DNA of 64,000 bases from Cryobacterium roopkundense (GTDB lineage: Bacteria > Actinomycetota > Actinomycetes > Actinomycetales > Microbacteriaceae), in contig NZ_JACHBQ010000001.1 of the NCBI RefSeq assembly GCF_014200405.1, forward strand, positions 1,054,001 to 1,118,000. Direction: 5' to 3'. This document shows, piece after piece, positions 17,868 to 26,998 of the stretch. Position 1 is the stretch's first letter; each line of letters begins with the position of its first letter. The notes beneath the pieces were generated by a model. That model searched no databases. It worked only from the letters and a program-made list of their open reading frames with translations, and was not told where the DNA came from. Made by a program: the position numbers and the translations under genes.

Positions 17868-18578
17868 ATGAGTGCCGACAATATGATCGAACGCGTACCG
17901 CGGGTCAAGTTGGCAGACGCCGTGGCTCTCCAACTTGAGCGGCTCATTATTGAGGGTGAATACAAGATCGGCGAGAAGCTTCCCCCGGAACGCCTTCTGG
18001 CCGAGAACTTCGGTGTGGGGCGCAGCTCCATGCGCGAAGCCCTGCGCATGGTGGAGGCGGGCGGCCTGCTCAGGACTGACCACGGTGTGGGTGTCTTCGT
18101 CGTGAGTAACGAGAAAACGACGTTACTGCCCTCGGACATGATTCTGACGGGTGATTACACCGTTCCGGACCTCTTTGAAGCGCGGTTGGCTCTGGAACGG
18201 GAAGGTGCCTCACTCGCTGCAAAAAAAATCTCCGCAGAACAAGTGGCAAATTTGCACGCAATTCTTGAGCGCGCCGCGGCTCCGGGCATCACCGACTACG
18301 AATTCATCAATCTGGACGGTCAACTGCATCAGGCGATTTCAGCCGCTAGTGGAAATCAGCTTCTGGTTGACCTGTCCAAGAGCATTGAGCACTTGTTCGT
18401 GGTCTATTCTCATCGGGTGATTCGCTTGCCTGGCCGCCGGAAAACAGCCCATGCCGGCCACGTGCTCATTGTGGAAGCTGTGGCCGGGGGAGACTCGGCC
18501 GCCGCTGAAATTGCCGTGGCCAACCATCTGGCCGAAGTTCAGAAAGACATTGAAGTGCACCTTGAGGCTGTCCTGTAA
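17868..18578 (+). CDS. FadR-subfamily GntR transcriptional regulator
   Basis: A 236-residue regulator. The N-terminal winged helix-turn-helix contains EKLPPERLLAENFGVGRSSMREALRMVEAGGLL with the PPER and SxxxREALR GntR signatures, and the wing DHGVGVFV. The C-terminal FCD ligand-binding domain keeps acidic/His metal ligands (LDGQLHQ, HAGH, ANHLAEV). FCD regulators usually sense sugar acids or related carboxylates. It lies between the two plus-strand operons of the sugar-acid locus, and the box TTCAGACCACC occurs before it and before three other transcription units, so it is very likely the local repressor. Confidence 0.9.
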   Translation: MSADNMIERVPRVKLADAVALQLERLIIEGEYKIGEKLPPERLLAENFGVGRSSMREALRMVEAGGLLRTDHGVGVFVVSNEKTTLLPSDMILTGDYTVPDLFEARLALEREGASLAAKKISAEQVANLHAILERAAAPGITDYEFINLDGQLHQAISAASGNQLLVDLSKSIEHLFVVYSHRVIRLPGRRKTAHAGHVLIVEAVAGGDSAAAEIAVANHLAEVQKDIEVHLEAVL

Positions 18579-18649
18579 GAGTCCTGTCTAATCATTTTCC
18601 GCCGATGTAATGTGGCGGTTCACAGTCCTTCAACATGCCTTGAATTCTC

Positions 18650-18688
18650 TTGACAGTGGAGAATTTTAATGTAAGAGTTCAGACCACC
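18650..18688 (+). promoter_or_regulatory. Promoter with operator box for the ABC transporter/aldolase/kinase operon
   Basis: A consensus -35 TTGACA (18650-18655), 16-17 bases, and a -10 (TAAGAG or AAGAGT, 18672-18678) abut TTCAGACCACC (18678-18688). The geometry matches the promoters at 12589 and 28133, so all should respond to the same regulator. A Shine-Dalgarno AAAGGAG lies just before the first gene. Confidence 0.72.
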
Positions 18689-18773
18689 TGATTTCCGACT
18701 AACCTGAACACCTTCAGGTGGTACGAAACCGTGACGGCACCCGTCGTCCTGACAGACATGCAAAGGAGCATGA

Positions 18774-20393
18774 ATGTTTCCCTCCAACGTGACAGCAGCC
18801 ACACAGGTCGGCCTCTCTGCCGAGGCGCCAATTGTGGAAGCTCGCCGACTGGGCAAGCGTTACCCTGGAGTCATCGCCCTCGACGACGTGAGTTTGTCGC
18901 TCCGCGCAGGAGAGATCCATGCTCTCCTCGGAGAAAATGGGGCGGGGAAATCCACCCTGATTGGTCTGCTCTCTGGTCTCTCGAACCCAGATAGTGGCGA
19001 GTTGCTGGTCGACAATAAGACGCGCAACTTCACCAGCCCGCGACACGCTCAGGACTTGGGAATCAGCACGATTTACCAGGAGCAGACCCTCGCACCGCAC
19101 CTGACGGTGATTGAGAACGTCTACTTCGGTCGCGAATTGAAGCGCGGTCCGTTCCTAGACGAGCGAGCCATGCGGCGCCGTGTTGAATCGCTCTGCGAAG
19201 AATTCGGATTGAGCAAAACAGATTTGGATTTACCGACGGGCAGCCTCGGTGCCCTCAAACAGCACGTGGTGCAGATTCTCAAAGCGCTGGCCTTCGACGC
19301 ACGCGTCGTCATTCTCGATGAGCCGACATCCGGTCTGGAAGACAGCGAACGGCAGATGCTTTTTGATCACATGAGGCGTATGCGGGAACGAGGGGTGGCC
19401 CTGCTCTGGGTGACTCACCGGCTCGACGAACTTTTCGGCCTGGCAGACGTGATTACTGTCCTCCGCGACAGCCGCTGGGTCGCTCATGTGGCTCCGACGG
19501 ACCAGACGCCCGACTCGCTGGTGCGACTGATGGTGGGGCGCGGCCGTAATCTGGCCGAGTCGTCCACTGTGCACGATGGCCGCCCAGTGTTGTCGGATAC
19601 AGAACAGCCAGAGGTTCTTAAACTGACCGGGGTTACCCGACTGCCTTTGCTGCGGGACATCTCGGTCACCGTGCGACAGGGAGAAATTCTCGGCATTGCC
19701 GGGATCGCCGGAGCCGGCCGCACCGAATTGGCTCGGGTCATTCTGGGGGCCGACCGCACTGACAGCGGCGAGGTCTTTGTTCGAGGCCGCAGAGTACTGA
19801 TTAGAAATCCCCGTCAGGCCACCAAACTCGGAATCTCGCTCGTTCCTGAAGAGCGAAAGACTCAGGCCATTCTGGGCTCCATGTCGATCGCCCAAAACAT
19901 CTCCATTTCCAGCCTGGACGAGGTCTCCACCGGCACCGTCGTGTTAAACAACCGCAAGGAAAAAGCCGCAGCCAATCGTTTTGTCACCGAACTGCGCATT
20001 CGATGCAGTGGTGTAACGCAGAAAATCGGCACTCTCAGTGGCGGAAACCAGCAAAAAGTGGTTATAGCCCGAGCCCTCTTTAATATGCCTTCACTGCTCA
20101 TATTTGATGAGCCCACTCAGGGGATCGACGTCGCCGCCAAGACCGAAATTTACCGCCTGATCTACAATTTCGTCGATAAGGGTGGGGCGGCGATTGTGAT
20201 CTCCTCTGAATTGCCTGAACTGGTGAACCTCAGCGATCGCATTGTCGTGATGCGTGAGGGACGCCTGGTGGGAGAACTCACTGGACAGCGCAGGAATACG
20301 ACTGGCGGCACCGACAACGAGCTGGCGGAAAAAATTATGGCCATGGTGGCTGGAGTAGCAGAGCAGAGCCGAGTAGCGGAGGAAACACCATGA
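18774..20393 (+). CDS. Ribose/galactose-type ABC transporter ATP-binding protein (double ABC)
   Basis: A 539-residue CUT2 ATPase with two ABC modules. The first has Walker A GENGAGKST and Walker B VVILDEPTSG but a degenerate signature (GSLGALKQ); the second has a degenerate Walker A (GIAGAGRTE) and an intact signature LSGGNQQKV with Walker B LLIFDEPTQG. This asymmetry is normal for RbsA/MglA proteins. The start is preceded by AAGGAG. Its stop overlaps the next permease gene (ATGA). It powers uptake of the sugar or sugar acid handled by this regulon. Confidence 0.92.
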   Translation: MFPSNVTAATQVGLSAEAPIVEARRLGKRYPGVIALDDVSLSLRAGEIHALLGENGAGKSTLIGLLSGLSNPDSGELLVDNKTRNFTSPRHAQDLGISTIYQEQTLAPHLTVIENVYFGRELKRGPFLDERAMRRRVESLCEEFGLSKTDLDLPTGSLGALKQHVVQILKALAFDARVVILDEPTSGLEDSERQMLFDHMRRMRERGVALLWVTHRLDELFGLADVITVLRDSRWVAHVAPTDQTPDSLVRLMVGRGRNLAESSTVHDGRPVLSDTEQPEVLKLTGVTRLPLLRDISVTVRQGEILGIAGIAGAGRTELARVILGADRTDSGEVFVRGRRVLIRNPRQATKLGISLVPEERKTQAILGSMSIAQNISISSLDEVSTGTVVLNNRKEKAAANRFVTELRIRCSGVTQKIGTLSGGNQQKVVIARALFNMPSLLIFDEPTQGIDVAAKTEIYRLIYNFVDKGGAAIVISSELPELVNLSDRIVVMREGRLVGELTGQRRNTTGGTDNELAEKIMAMVAGVAEQSRVAEETP

Positions 20394-21466
20394 GCGTGCG
20401 TACGCGATTGACCCAGGCACTAGCGATTGACGGGCTGCCGGTCGCGGCCGCTCTGGCGCTGGCTGTGGTCTTTTTTTCTCTGGCCTCACCGTTCTTTCTC
20501 ACCCAGGAGAACATCTCAAATCTGCTGACGCAGTCACTGTTCGTCATCATTCTCGCGGCGGGCATGACCTTTGTCCTTATCGTCGGCGGTTTTGACCTCT
20601 CCGTCGGCGCAGCCACAGGACTGAGTGCTGCGATGACGATGATGGTTCTGATGAACGGCGGGGCGCTGCCGCTGGGTATTCTGGCGGGCATCGCCACGGG
20701 TATCGCATTTGGAATTATTAACGGCTTTTTCATCGCGGTGATGGAGATCAACGCATTCATCGTGACGTTGGCGACGCTCAGCATCGGAGCCGGCGCCCTT
20801 CAGGTCATCACGACAGGAACCCAGCTCACCGGCGTGTCACTGCCAGCGTTTGCCTGGCTCACCAAGGGGAGCATCCTCGGAATCCCCACCGGGGTGGTGA
20901 TCACTCTGTTGATCGTGGCTGCGCTGGAGTGGGTGCTTCTATTCACGACGTTTGGCCGAACGATCTTCGCCGTGGGGACAAATCCTCGGGCTGCCTTTTT
21001 GGCGGGAACGCCGGTCCGGCGCCTAACTTTCACCGTCTACCTGTTGTCCGGAACGATTGCCGGCCTGGCCGGCGTTCTCCTGGCTTCTCATCTGAACTCC
21101 GTGCAGCCAGGCCTCGGCCAGGGATATGAACTCAGCGCGATCGCGGCCGCGGTTTTGGGTGGCGTATCGCTCGCCGGAGGCCGTGGCAGTGTCTGGCGCG
21201 CGGTGATCGGTGCACTCTTCCTGGCGACCATGGCCCAAGGGCTGCAGCTCATCGGGGTGGATCCGCTCTGGTTCAGCATCGTGACCGGCGCCAGCATCGT
21301 CATCGCCGTTGCGTTCGACCGTGCGGTGCAGATATGGGTGATCAAACAGCTGGCGGCAGCCACCACCAAGCGTCAGATTTTCGATGACCCGGATGCCTCA
21401 GCGTCTGTGTCTTCCGACGCGCCCACAACATCCGCTACTCGTTCGTCTGTGAGGAACACGAAATGA
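20390..21466 (+). CDS. CUT2 sugar ABC transporter permease 1
   Basis: A 358-residue RbsC-type permease with about ten hydrophobic segments and the family blocks GGFDLSVGAATGLSA and AAVLGGVSLAGGRGSVW. The C-terminal 40 residues are a hydrophilic Asp/Ser/Thr-rich tail that is longer than usual. It overlaps both neighbours by ATGA. Together with the next gene it probably forms a heterodimeric channel. Confidence 0.9.
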   Translation: MSVRTRLTQALAIDGLPVAAALALAVVFFSLASPFFLTQENISNLLTQSLFVIILAAGMTFVLIVGGFDLSVGAATGLSAAMTMMVLMNGGALPLGILAGIATGIAFGIINGFFIAVMEINAFIVTLATLSIGAGALQVITTGTQLTGVSLPAFAWLTKGSILGIPTGVVITLLIVAALEWVLLFTTFGRTIFAVGTNPRAAFLAGTPVRRLTFTVYLLSGTIAGLAGVLLASHLNSVQPGLGQGYELSAIAAAVLGGVSLAGGRGSVWRAVIGALFLATMAQGLQLIGVDPLWFSIVTGASIVIAVAFDRAVQIWVIKQLAAATTKRQIFDDPDASASVSSDAPTTSATRSSVRNTK

Positions 21467-22473
21467 CCGCCATAACTGCCCCGAGCCAGCGGTTCAGCCG
21501 TCTTCTGGCCAACCCGAGTGCGGGAGCCTTTCTCCTGCTGGTCATTCTGATCGCGGCCATGTCGGTGGCGTTCCCCAACTTCTTTACCGGGACCAATGCC
21601 GGCAACGTCTCCAACCAGTTGGTGTTCGTGCTGCTGCTGGCGCTGGGGATGACCGTGGTGCTGATTACCGGCGGGATCGATTTGTCGGTCGGGTCCGTGA
21701 TGGGCTTGAGCGCCGGCGTCGGTGCGTACACGATCACCAGCGGCGCCCCCCTGGTGGTGGGTCTGCTGACGACGATGGCGGTCGGTGCATTTCTCGGCCT
21801 TATCAACGGGATCATGATCACCAAGTTGGGTTTGCCTGATTTCATCGCCACTCTGGCAATGCTAGGAGTTGCCCGCGGTGCTCTATTTTTGTGGACCGGC
21901 GGGGTGCCGATTATCGGCTACATGCTGCCGGAGTACTACGTCATCAGCGGCCTCAGTCAGCCATTTGGCTTCATCACCGTTCCCATTCTTATTGCCATTG
22001 TTGCGGTTGTCGCGGTGGCCGTCGTGCTGAAGTTCACGAGTTACGGACGGCACGCTTACGGTCTCGGCAGTAGCCCCCATGCAGCTGTGCTCTCCGGGGT
22101 ACCAGTTGCCCGCATCAAGGTGATCGCATACATGATCAGTGGGTTGATGGCTGGCGTGGCCGGAATGATTATGGCCGGTCGAAACACCACCGTCGCCCCG
22201 ACCATGGGACTCGGCTACGAGGTCGCAGCCATCGCCGCTGCGATCATCGGGGGCGCCGCACTCGGCGGGGGCCGTGGATCTGCCGTCGGGGCGGTCATCG
22301 GGGCGCTGGTGCTCAGTATTACTGCGAATGCCATCAATATCGCCGGGGTGAGTTCGAGTTGGCAACAAGTTGTGACCGGAGGAGTTCTTCTCCTGGCCGT
22401 CGTCTTCGACCGAGTGAGCTCGCTCATCAGAGCTCGCTCGGTCCGACTCGCGACCAGGCTGGCACACGCCTGA
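21463..22473 (+). CDS. CUT2 sugar ABC transporter permease 2
   Basis: A 336-residue RbsC-type permease containing GGIDLSVGSVMGLSAG and AAIIGGAALGGGRGSAVGAV. It starts inside the stop of the first permease. Two different permeases in one CUT2 system are less common than a single homodimeric RbsC. The binding-protein gene follows after 69 bases. Confidence 0.9.
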   Translation: MTAITAPSQRFSRLLANPSAGAFLLLVILIAAMSVAFPNFFTGTNAGNVSNQLVFVLLLALGMTVVLITGGIDLSVGSVMGLSAGVGAYTITSGAPLVVGLLTTMAVGAFLGLINGIMITKLGLPDFIATLAMLGVARGALFLWTGGVPIIGYMLPEYYVISGLSQPFGFITVPILIAIVAVVAVAVVLKFTSYGRHAYGLGSSPHAAVLSGVPVARIKVIAYMISGLMAGVAGMIMAGRNTTVAPTMGLGYEVAAIAAAIIGGAALGGGRGSAVGAVIGALVLSITANAINIAGVSSSWQQVVTGGVLLLAVVFDRVSSLIRARSVRLATRLAHA

Positions 22474-22542
22474 TCTTCACCGGTACACCGACCCGTCAAA
22501 GATGACGAGCGGAAATTCAATCAACACAGCGAAAGGTAAAAA

Positions 22543-23715
22543 ATGTCTGACACAGCAATCATTTCAGAGGTCAAGAAAAACGGAGTTTCTCGCCGCAGCC
22601 TGCTCACTTCGATGGGACTGGGCGCGGGAGTCATCGCCACAACCGGTCTTTTGTCGGCTTGCTCGACTGTGGCCCCCACCGGATCAGCCGCCGCAACGGG
22701 CGGCGCTGCCGCTGCCGGCAGCGTCGGCGGCTCCGTTTACGACGCTGAAATTAAGAAGCTCGTTGCTGGTCGAGAGCTTCAGGTTGGCTGGACGCCTCCG
22801 ATTCTATCGGAGTTTTTCAACCAGATGGAAAATGCCGCCTTCGGCCGGATGGCAGAACTTGAGGCAGCCTATGGGGTGAAGTGGAAGTGGGAACGCTCTT
22901 CGCCCACGGGAAACTTTGATGCCGTCGAGCAGCAGATTAGCACCGTACGGGGCTGGACCACCCGTAAATTCGATGCAGTTTTGGTATGCACCGGGGCAAA
23001 CTTCGCCACGATGCAGGATGTCTATACGGAAGCGGCCGACAGCGGGACGTCGGTCTTCCAGTTCAATCAGCCGGTAGAAATTTACGAGCCCGACCAGATC
23101 GGCACCGTCTCCAACATTGGGTATGACAACCGCTCGCAGTCAGGTTACCTGGCTGGCAAGTTCATCGCCGACACACTCGGTGGCAAGGGCAAGGTCATTC
23201 AGATTATGGGACCGTCCGGTTCGGACTGGACGAAGGCTCGCCTGATTGGTTTCGCCAAGGCTATGGCAGAAAACCCGGGCATGAAGGTTGTCGGCAGTGC
23301 TGACGGCGGCTACGTTCGTGAAAAGGGTCTGAACGCTGCTCAGGATCTGCTCACTCGTTTCCGTGACGTGAACGCCATTTACGGCGAAAACGAGGACATG
23401 GCTCTAGGCGCGCTGCAGGCGGTGGAGGCTGCCGGCCTCAAGTTGTGGGATGGCACCGACGGCATCGTCATTATCGGCGCCGACGGTTTGATCTCGGGCA
23501 TGGACTCAATCGTTGCGGGCAAACTCACTGCCACCATTGACGTGGGATCGGTAGACCAGGGCCGCACCTTCATCGACACGATCTTCCACAACGTCGTGCT
23601 GGGCGAATCGGTGGGCAAGTTTATTGAGGTGCCCACCCGTGTTGTGACTAAGACGAACGTCGCGGCAGCCCAGGCCTACATCAACAATGCGCTGAAGCCC
23701 GCCAAGACCTACTGA
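22543..23715 (+). CDS. Sugar-binding lipoprotein of the ABC transporter, with Tat signal
   Basis: A periplasmic-binding-protein of the RbsB type, 390 residues. The signal contains twin arginines R17-R18 in VSRRSLLTS, a hydrophobic stretch and a lipobox LLSAC with C40, so it should be exported folded by Tat and then lipidated. An Ala/Gly-rich linker follows, then the two-lobed binding domain (for example YDNRSQSGYLAGKFIAD, GKGKVIQIMGPSG, IYGENEDMALGALQA). The presence of a Tat substrate here fits the extra tat genes 10 kb upstream. It closes the transporter cluster; the aldolase gene is 81 bases downstream. Confidence 0.9.
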   Translation: MSDTAIISEVKKNGVSRRSLLTSMGLGAGVIATTGLLSACSTVAPTGSAAATGGAAAAGSVGGSVYDAEIKKLVAGRELQVGWTPPILSEFFNQMENAAFGRMAELEAAYGVKWKWERSSPTGNFDAVEQQISTVRGWTTRKFDAVLVCTGANFATMQDVYTEAADSGTSVFQFNQPVEIYEPDQIGTVSNIGYDNRSQSGYLAGKFIADTLGGKGKVIQIMGPSGSDWTKARLIGFAKAMAENPGMKVVGSADGGYVREKGLNAAQDLLTRFRDVNAIYGENEDMALGALQAVEAAGLKLWDGTDGIVIIGADGLISGMDSIVAGKLTATIDVGSVDQGRTFIDTIFHNVVLGESVGKFIEVPTRVVTKTNVAAAQAYINNALKPAKTY

Positions 23716-23796
23716 TCCTCCGGATTCGATCGGTCTGGCTGTTTGAGCTGGTCCGAAGAATCATTCTGTCACTGACATCAAAGGAAACACGACACT

Positions 23797-24462
23797 ATGG
23801 TGCTTCGGGCCAGCTCTCCAGCAACTCCTCCCTCTACTAATCTTCTTGAGTCGCCTCTCATCGCTGTTTTGAGAGCACGGCAGGCTCACGACTACGATCC
23901 CGTTGTAAAAATTCTTGTTGATGCGGGCATCCGGTCTCTTGAATTTACGCTGAGCACTCCGGGAACTCTCGAACACTTTTCCGCGCTCCGCCAGATCGTT
24001 CCGACCACGGTCGACCTCGGCGTGGGAACCGTTACCGATCTCGAACAGGCCGAATTCGCACTGGATGCCGGCGCCGAGTTTCTGGTGACACCCACCACGA
24101 ACCTCGAGATTGTCGCGCTGGCCTTCCGTCGTGGTGTGCCGATTTACCCAGGCGGGCTCACCCCGACAGAGCTGCACGCTGGCTGGACTGCGGGCGCCAC
24201 GGCCGTGAAGATTTTTCCTGCCTCGACGGTGGGCGTGACTTATCTGTCCCAGTTTCGTGGGCCCTTTCCTGATATTCAGGTCATTCCGTCGGGCGGGGTC
24301 GAGATGGCCGATGTGGAGCCCTGGCTTCAGGCCGGAGCGCTGGCAGTTTCGCTGGGTGGACCGCTGATCGGCAATGCGTTCTCCGGCGGCAGCATGACCG
24401 AATTGGCAGAACGCGCTGAACACGCCGTGAACCTGGTGAGCGGTTTCAGGAGTGAGTCATGA
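23797..24462 (+). CDS. KDPG/KHG-type 2-keto-3-deoxy acid aldolase
   Basis: Class I aldolase of 221 residues. The Schiff-base lysine is K138 in AVKIFPAS and the catalytic glutamate is E49 in SLEFTL; the phosphate-binding IPSGGVE loop is also present. It cleaves a 2-keto-3-deoxy(-6-phospho) aldonate to pyruvate and an aldehyde such as glyceraldehyde 3-phosphate. It overlaps the kinase gene by ATGA, the usual eda-kdgK pairing. Substrate stereochemistry (gluconate or galactonate series) cannot be told. Confidence 0.9.
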   Translation: MVLRASSPATPPSTNLLESPLIAVLRARQAHDYDPVVKILVDAGIRSLEFTLSTPGTLEHFSALRQIVPTTVDLGVGTVTDLEQAEFALDAGAEFLVTPTTNLEIVALAFRRGVPIYPGGLTPTELHAGWTAGATAVKIFPASTVGVTYLSQFRGPFPDIQVIPSGGVEMADVEPWLQAGALAVSLGGPLIGNAFSGGSMTELAERAEHAVNLVSGFRSES

Positions 24463-25421
24463 CTGCCGGCGCGACACCGGGAGGAGTACTGACCTTCGGC
24501 GAGACGATGGGGCTTTTTCGAGACCCGCAACCCGGCATGCTGGCCCTCAGCCGCAGCGTGCAGCTAGGGATGGGGGGTGCGGAGAGCAATGTGGCGATTG
24601 CCCTGAAGCGTCTGGGTACCCCGGTGACCTGGGTCGGTCGGGTGGGCCGCGATAGCCTGGGAGACCTCATTCAGCGGGAGCTGGCCGCCGAAGGGGTGAA
24701 CGCGATCATCACCGTTGACGAGGACGCCCCCACTGGACTCATGATCAAGGAACGACGGATGGCCACCGCTACCCGGGTCTGGTATTACCGGGCCGGAAGC
24801 GCCGGTTCTCGGCTTGAGCCGTCAGACATTCCGGCTGACGTCATTCGTCAGGCGAGCTTGCTGCATGTCACCGGTATCACTCCGGCGCTCTCGGAATCAG
24901 CGGCACAGGCCACCCGTCATGCCATGTCTCTGGCGCGGGACGCCGGAGTGCTCGTCTCCTCCGACCTGAACTATCGATCACGGTTGTGGAACGCCGAGGC
25001 GGCACGGCAGAGCTATCGCGACCTGATTGCCCTCGCCGACATCGTCTTCGCCGGTGAAGACGAAGCCGAGATCGCCGTGGGGCGTGCCGACAGCGTGGCT
25101 GAGACCGCCCGGCTCTTGGGCGAACTGGGTCCGCGGCAAGTGATCATTAAGTTGGGGGATCGTGGCTGCTTCGCCCTTGTTGACGGGGTCAGTTATGACC
25201 AGGTGGCCTTCACTGTCACAGTGGAAGACACCGTCGGTGCCGGCGACGGATTCGTCGCCGGTTACCTGTCTGAAGTTCATCGCGGCTCTCCTGTAACGCT
25301 GCGCCTGCAGACCGCGGTGTCTGTGGGTGCCTTCGCCTGCACGGTCGCCGGGGACTGGGAGGGTATGCCCCTCCGCAGTGAACTCGGTCTCCTCGCGGCA
25401 ACCGAACCCGTCATTCGCTGA
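24459..25421 (+). CDS. PfkB-family 2-keto-3-deoxygluconate-type kinase
   Basis: Ribokinase-like enzyme of 320 residues with the N-terminal FGETMGLFR segment, the GGAESNVAIALKRLG signature and the C-terminal DTVGAGDGFVAGY motif with catalytic base D263. KDG kinases fit best because it is coupled to a KDPG-type aldolase. It would phosphorylate the 2-keto-3-deoxy acid made by the dehydratase at 16603. Last plus-strand gene of the regulon; the converging lactonase gene ends 30 bases away. Confidence 0.9.
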   Translation: MTAGATPGGVLTFGETMGLFRDPQPGMLALSRSVQLGMGGAESNVAIALKRLGTPVTWVGRVGRDSLGDLIQRELAAEGVNAIITVDEDAPTGLMIKERRMATATRVWYYRAGSAGSRLEPSDIPADVIRQASLLHVTGITPALSESAAQATRHAMSLARDAGVLVSSDLNYRSRLWNAEAARQSYRDLIALADIVFAGEDEAEIAVGRADSVAETARLLGELGPRQVIIKLGDRGCFALVDGVSYDQVAFTVTVEDTVGAGDGFVAGYLSEVHRGSPVTLRLQTAVSVGAFACTVAGDWEGMPLRSELGLLAATEPVIR

Positions 25422-25450
25422 GGCCCGGTTGCTGAGCGCCAGCCGTGGCT

Positions 25451-26359
25451 CTAACCGGCGAACCGGTGCGGGGCTAGTCCTGTCACGTGTGGGTCGACGG
25501 CGAAGATCGCGCCGGCGAGTGGTTCGTCGTGCATGAGTTGTTCAGATGTCAACCCTGCACGGGCCGATGTGATGAACAGCTGATCTAAGCGAGCGCCGCC
25601 GAAGGCCACACTCGTGACGCGAGTGACCGGCAGGTCAACGACCGTCAACAGTTCACCCGCCGGGCTGTAGCGGAGCACGCTGCCGCCTTCCCACATAGCA
25701 ACCCACAGGCAGCCTTCCGCGTCGACGGCCATGCCATCAGGGGTGGCCACGAGGCCGGGAGTCTTCACCAGGGTGCGACGCCTGCGGAGCGTTCCGGTGC
25801 CGGGTTCAAAGTCGTAAGCATCAATCTGTCGGGTCAGGGAGTCGACGTAATAGAAGGTCCGACCGTCCGGGCTCCAGTCCAGACCGTTGGAGATCGAAAC
25901 CGGCGAAATCATGCGATCTGCGGCCAGATCTGCAGAGACGCGGTACAGACTGCCTGCCCCCGGAACTAAATCAGCATTCATGGTGCCGACCCAGAGCCGG
26001 CCGTTTGCATCACAGGCACCGTCGTTCATCCGGTTCGATGCTCGGTCTGCTTCGACGGGGGCAACGAGTTCGAACGCACCCGTTTCCAAGTCTGCGTAGC
26101 CGATCCCATCGCGCACCGCACACACGACGCCGCCGGACCGGCGGCCGACCACGGTTCCCACCGGTTGCCCGACAGTGATGCTGTGGTCCGTTCCGGATGC
26201 CGGGTCAAAGTGGTGAATTTCACCCTTCGGGATGTCTACCCAGAGCAACTCGGCTCGTTCGGTGTCCCACCAGGGGCTTTCGGCCAGTTCGGCTGCGGCT
26301 TCGAGGGCAACTTCCACCCCGGCAGATGCCCGAGAAGCTCGAGTGTTTGCAGCGTGCAC
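25451..26359 (-). CDS. SMP-30/gluconolactonase-type sugar lactonase
   Basis: A 302-residue six-bladed beta-propeller of the SMP-30/Gnl family. Metal-binding and catalytic stretches are visible: AELAESPWWDTER (Glu near the start), SNGLDWSPDGRTFYYVDS (Asn, Asp), and RMNDGACDANGRLWVGTM. It hydrolyses aldonolactones made by sugar dehydrogenases to aldonic acids. The start is a GTG three bases after the DhaL stop, so it lies in the dhaK-dhaL operon under the same operator box as the rest of the regulon. Confidence 0.88.
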   Translation of the reverse strand: MHAANTRASRASAGVEVALEAAAELAESPWWDTERAELLWVDIPKGEIHHFDPASGTDHSITVGQPVGTVVGRRSGGVVCAVRDGIGYADLETGAFELVAPVEADRASNRMNDGACDANGRLWVGTMNADLVPGAGSLYRVSADLAADRMISPVSISNGLDWSPDGRTFYYVDSLTRQIDAYDFEPGTGTLRRRRTLVKTPGLVATPDGMAVDAEGCLWVAMWEGGSVLRYSPAGELLTVVDLPVTRVTSVAFGGARLDQLFITSARAGLTSEQLMHDEPLAGAIFAVDPHVTGLAPHRFAG

Positions 26360-26362
26360 GGG

Positions 26363-26998
26363 TCAGCCCAGAGTTGTCATGGCGGCCCGAATGATCAGCG
26401 CCATCGACGTGGCCCCCGCATCGGCATACCCGATGGTTCGATCGCCGAGATAGCTCGCACGTCCTTTGCGGGCGGCCAGCGCCACCGTGCCGTCCCGCCC
26501 GGAGTCTGCTGCGGCAGATGCGCTGATCAATGCACGGGCCAGCGTGTCACCGGCCGCCAGCGCTTGGTCCAGGGCAGTGATGGCCGGAGCGAGAGAGTCG
26601 TAGAGCGTTTTATCGCCGACCTGGGCGGAGCCGCGATCCACAATTCCCTGCCCACCGGCGCGGAGCAGCTCAGCAAAACCGGCAGCATCCAACACGCCGT
26701 TCGGCCCGCTCGTCACAGCCATTCGCAGAAAAAAAGTGCCATAGAGGGCGCCGCTGGAACCGCCGACCACGTCAACGATTGTGGAGCCCACGTGTTTGAG
26801 GAGTTCCCGCGGTGAGTCCAGTTGGTCAAGGAGCCCGATCGCCATCACGGCAGTGAACCCGCGTTCGAGGTTGGAGCCGTGGTCGGCATCGCCAGCGGTC
26901 GCATCAAGGTCGTTCAGAGCGTCGGCGTGAACGTTGATCAGACGGGCACATTCGGTGACCCACGCGGTCAGCTGTGCCGTGGTGATTTGATCGTTCAT
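26363..26998 (-). CDS. DhaL-type kinase subunit
   Basis: A 211-residue nucleotide-binding subunit of the DAK kinase family. The Mg-ADP motif DATAGDADHGSNLERGF (about 30-46) and the downstream GGSSGALYGTFFL are intact, so ATP chemistry should work. It overlaps the DhaK gene by ATGA. No PTS-linked DhaM gene is nearby, so it would act as an ATP-dependent kinase with the DhaK-like partner. Confidence 0.9.
   Translation of the reverse strand: MNDQITTAQLTAWVTECARLINVHADALNDLDATAGDADHGSNLERGFTAVMAIGLLDQLDSPRELLKHVGSTIVDVVGGSSGALYGTFFLRMAVTSGPNGVLDAAGFAELLRAGGQGIVDRGSAQVGDKTLYDSLAPAITALDQALAAGDTLARALISASAAADSGRDGTVALAARKGRASYLGDRTIGYADAGATSMALIIRAAMTTLG

Noticed and set aside
18731..18994. Plus-strand frame starting at a GTG before the ABC ATPase
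   Set aside because: Different frame from the ATPase with Walker A; no family features.
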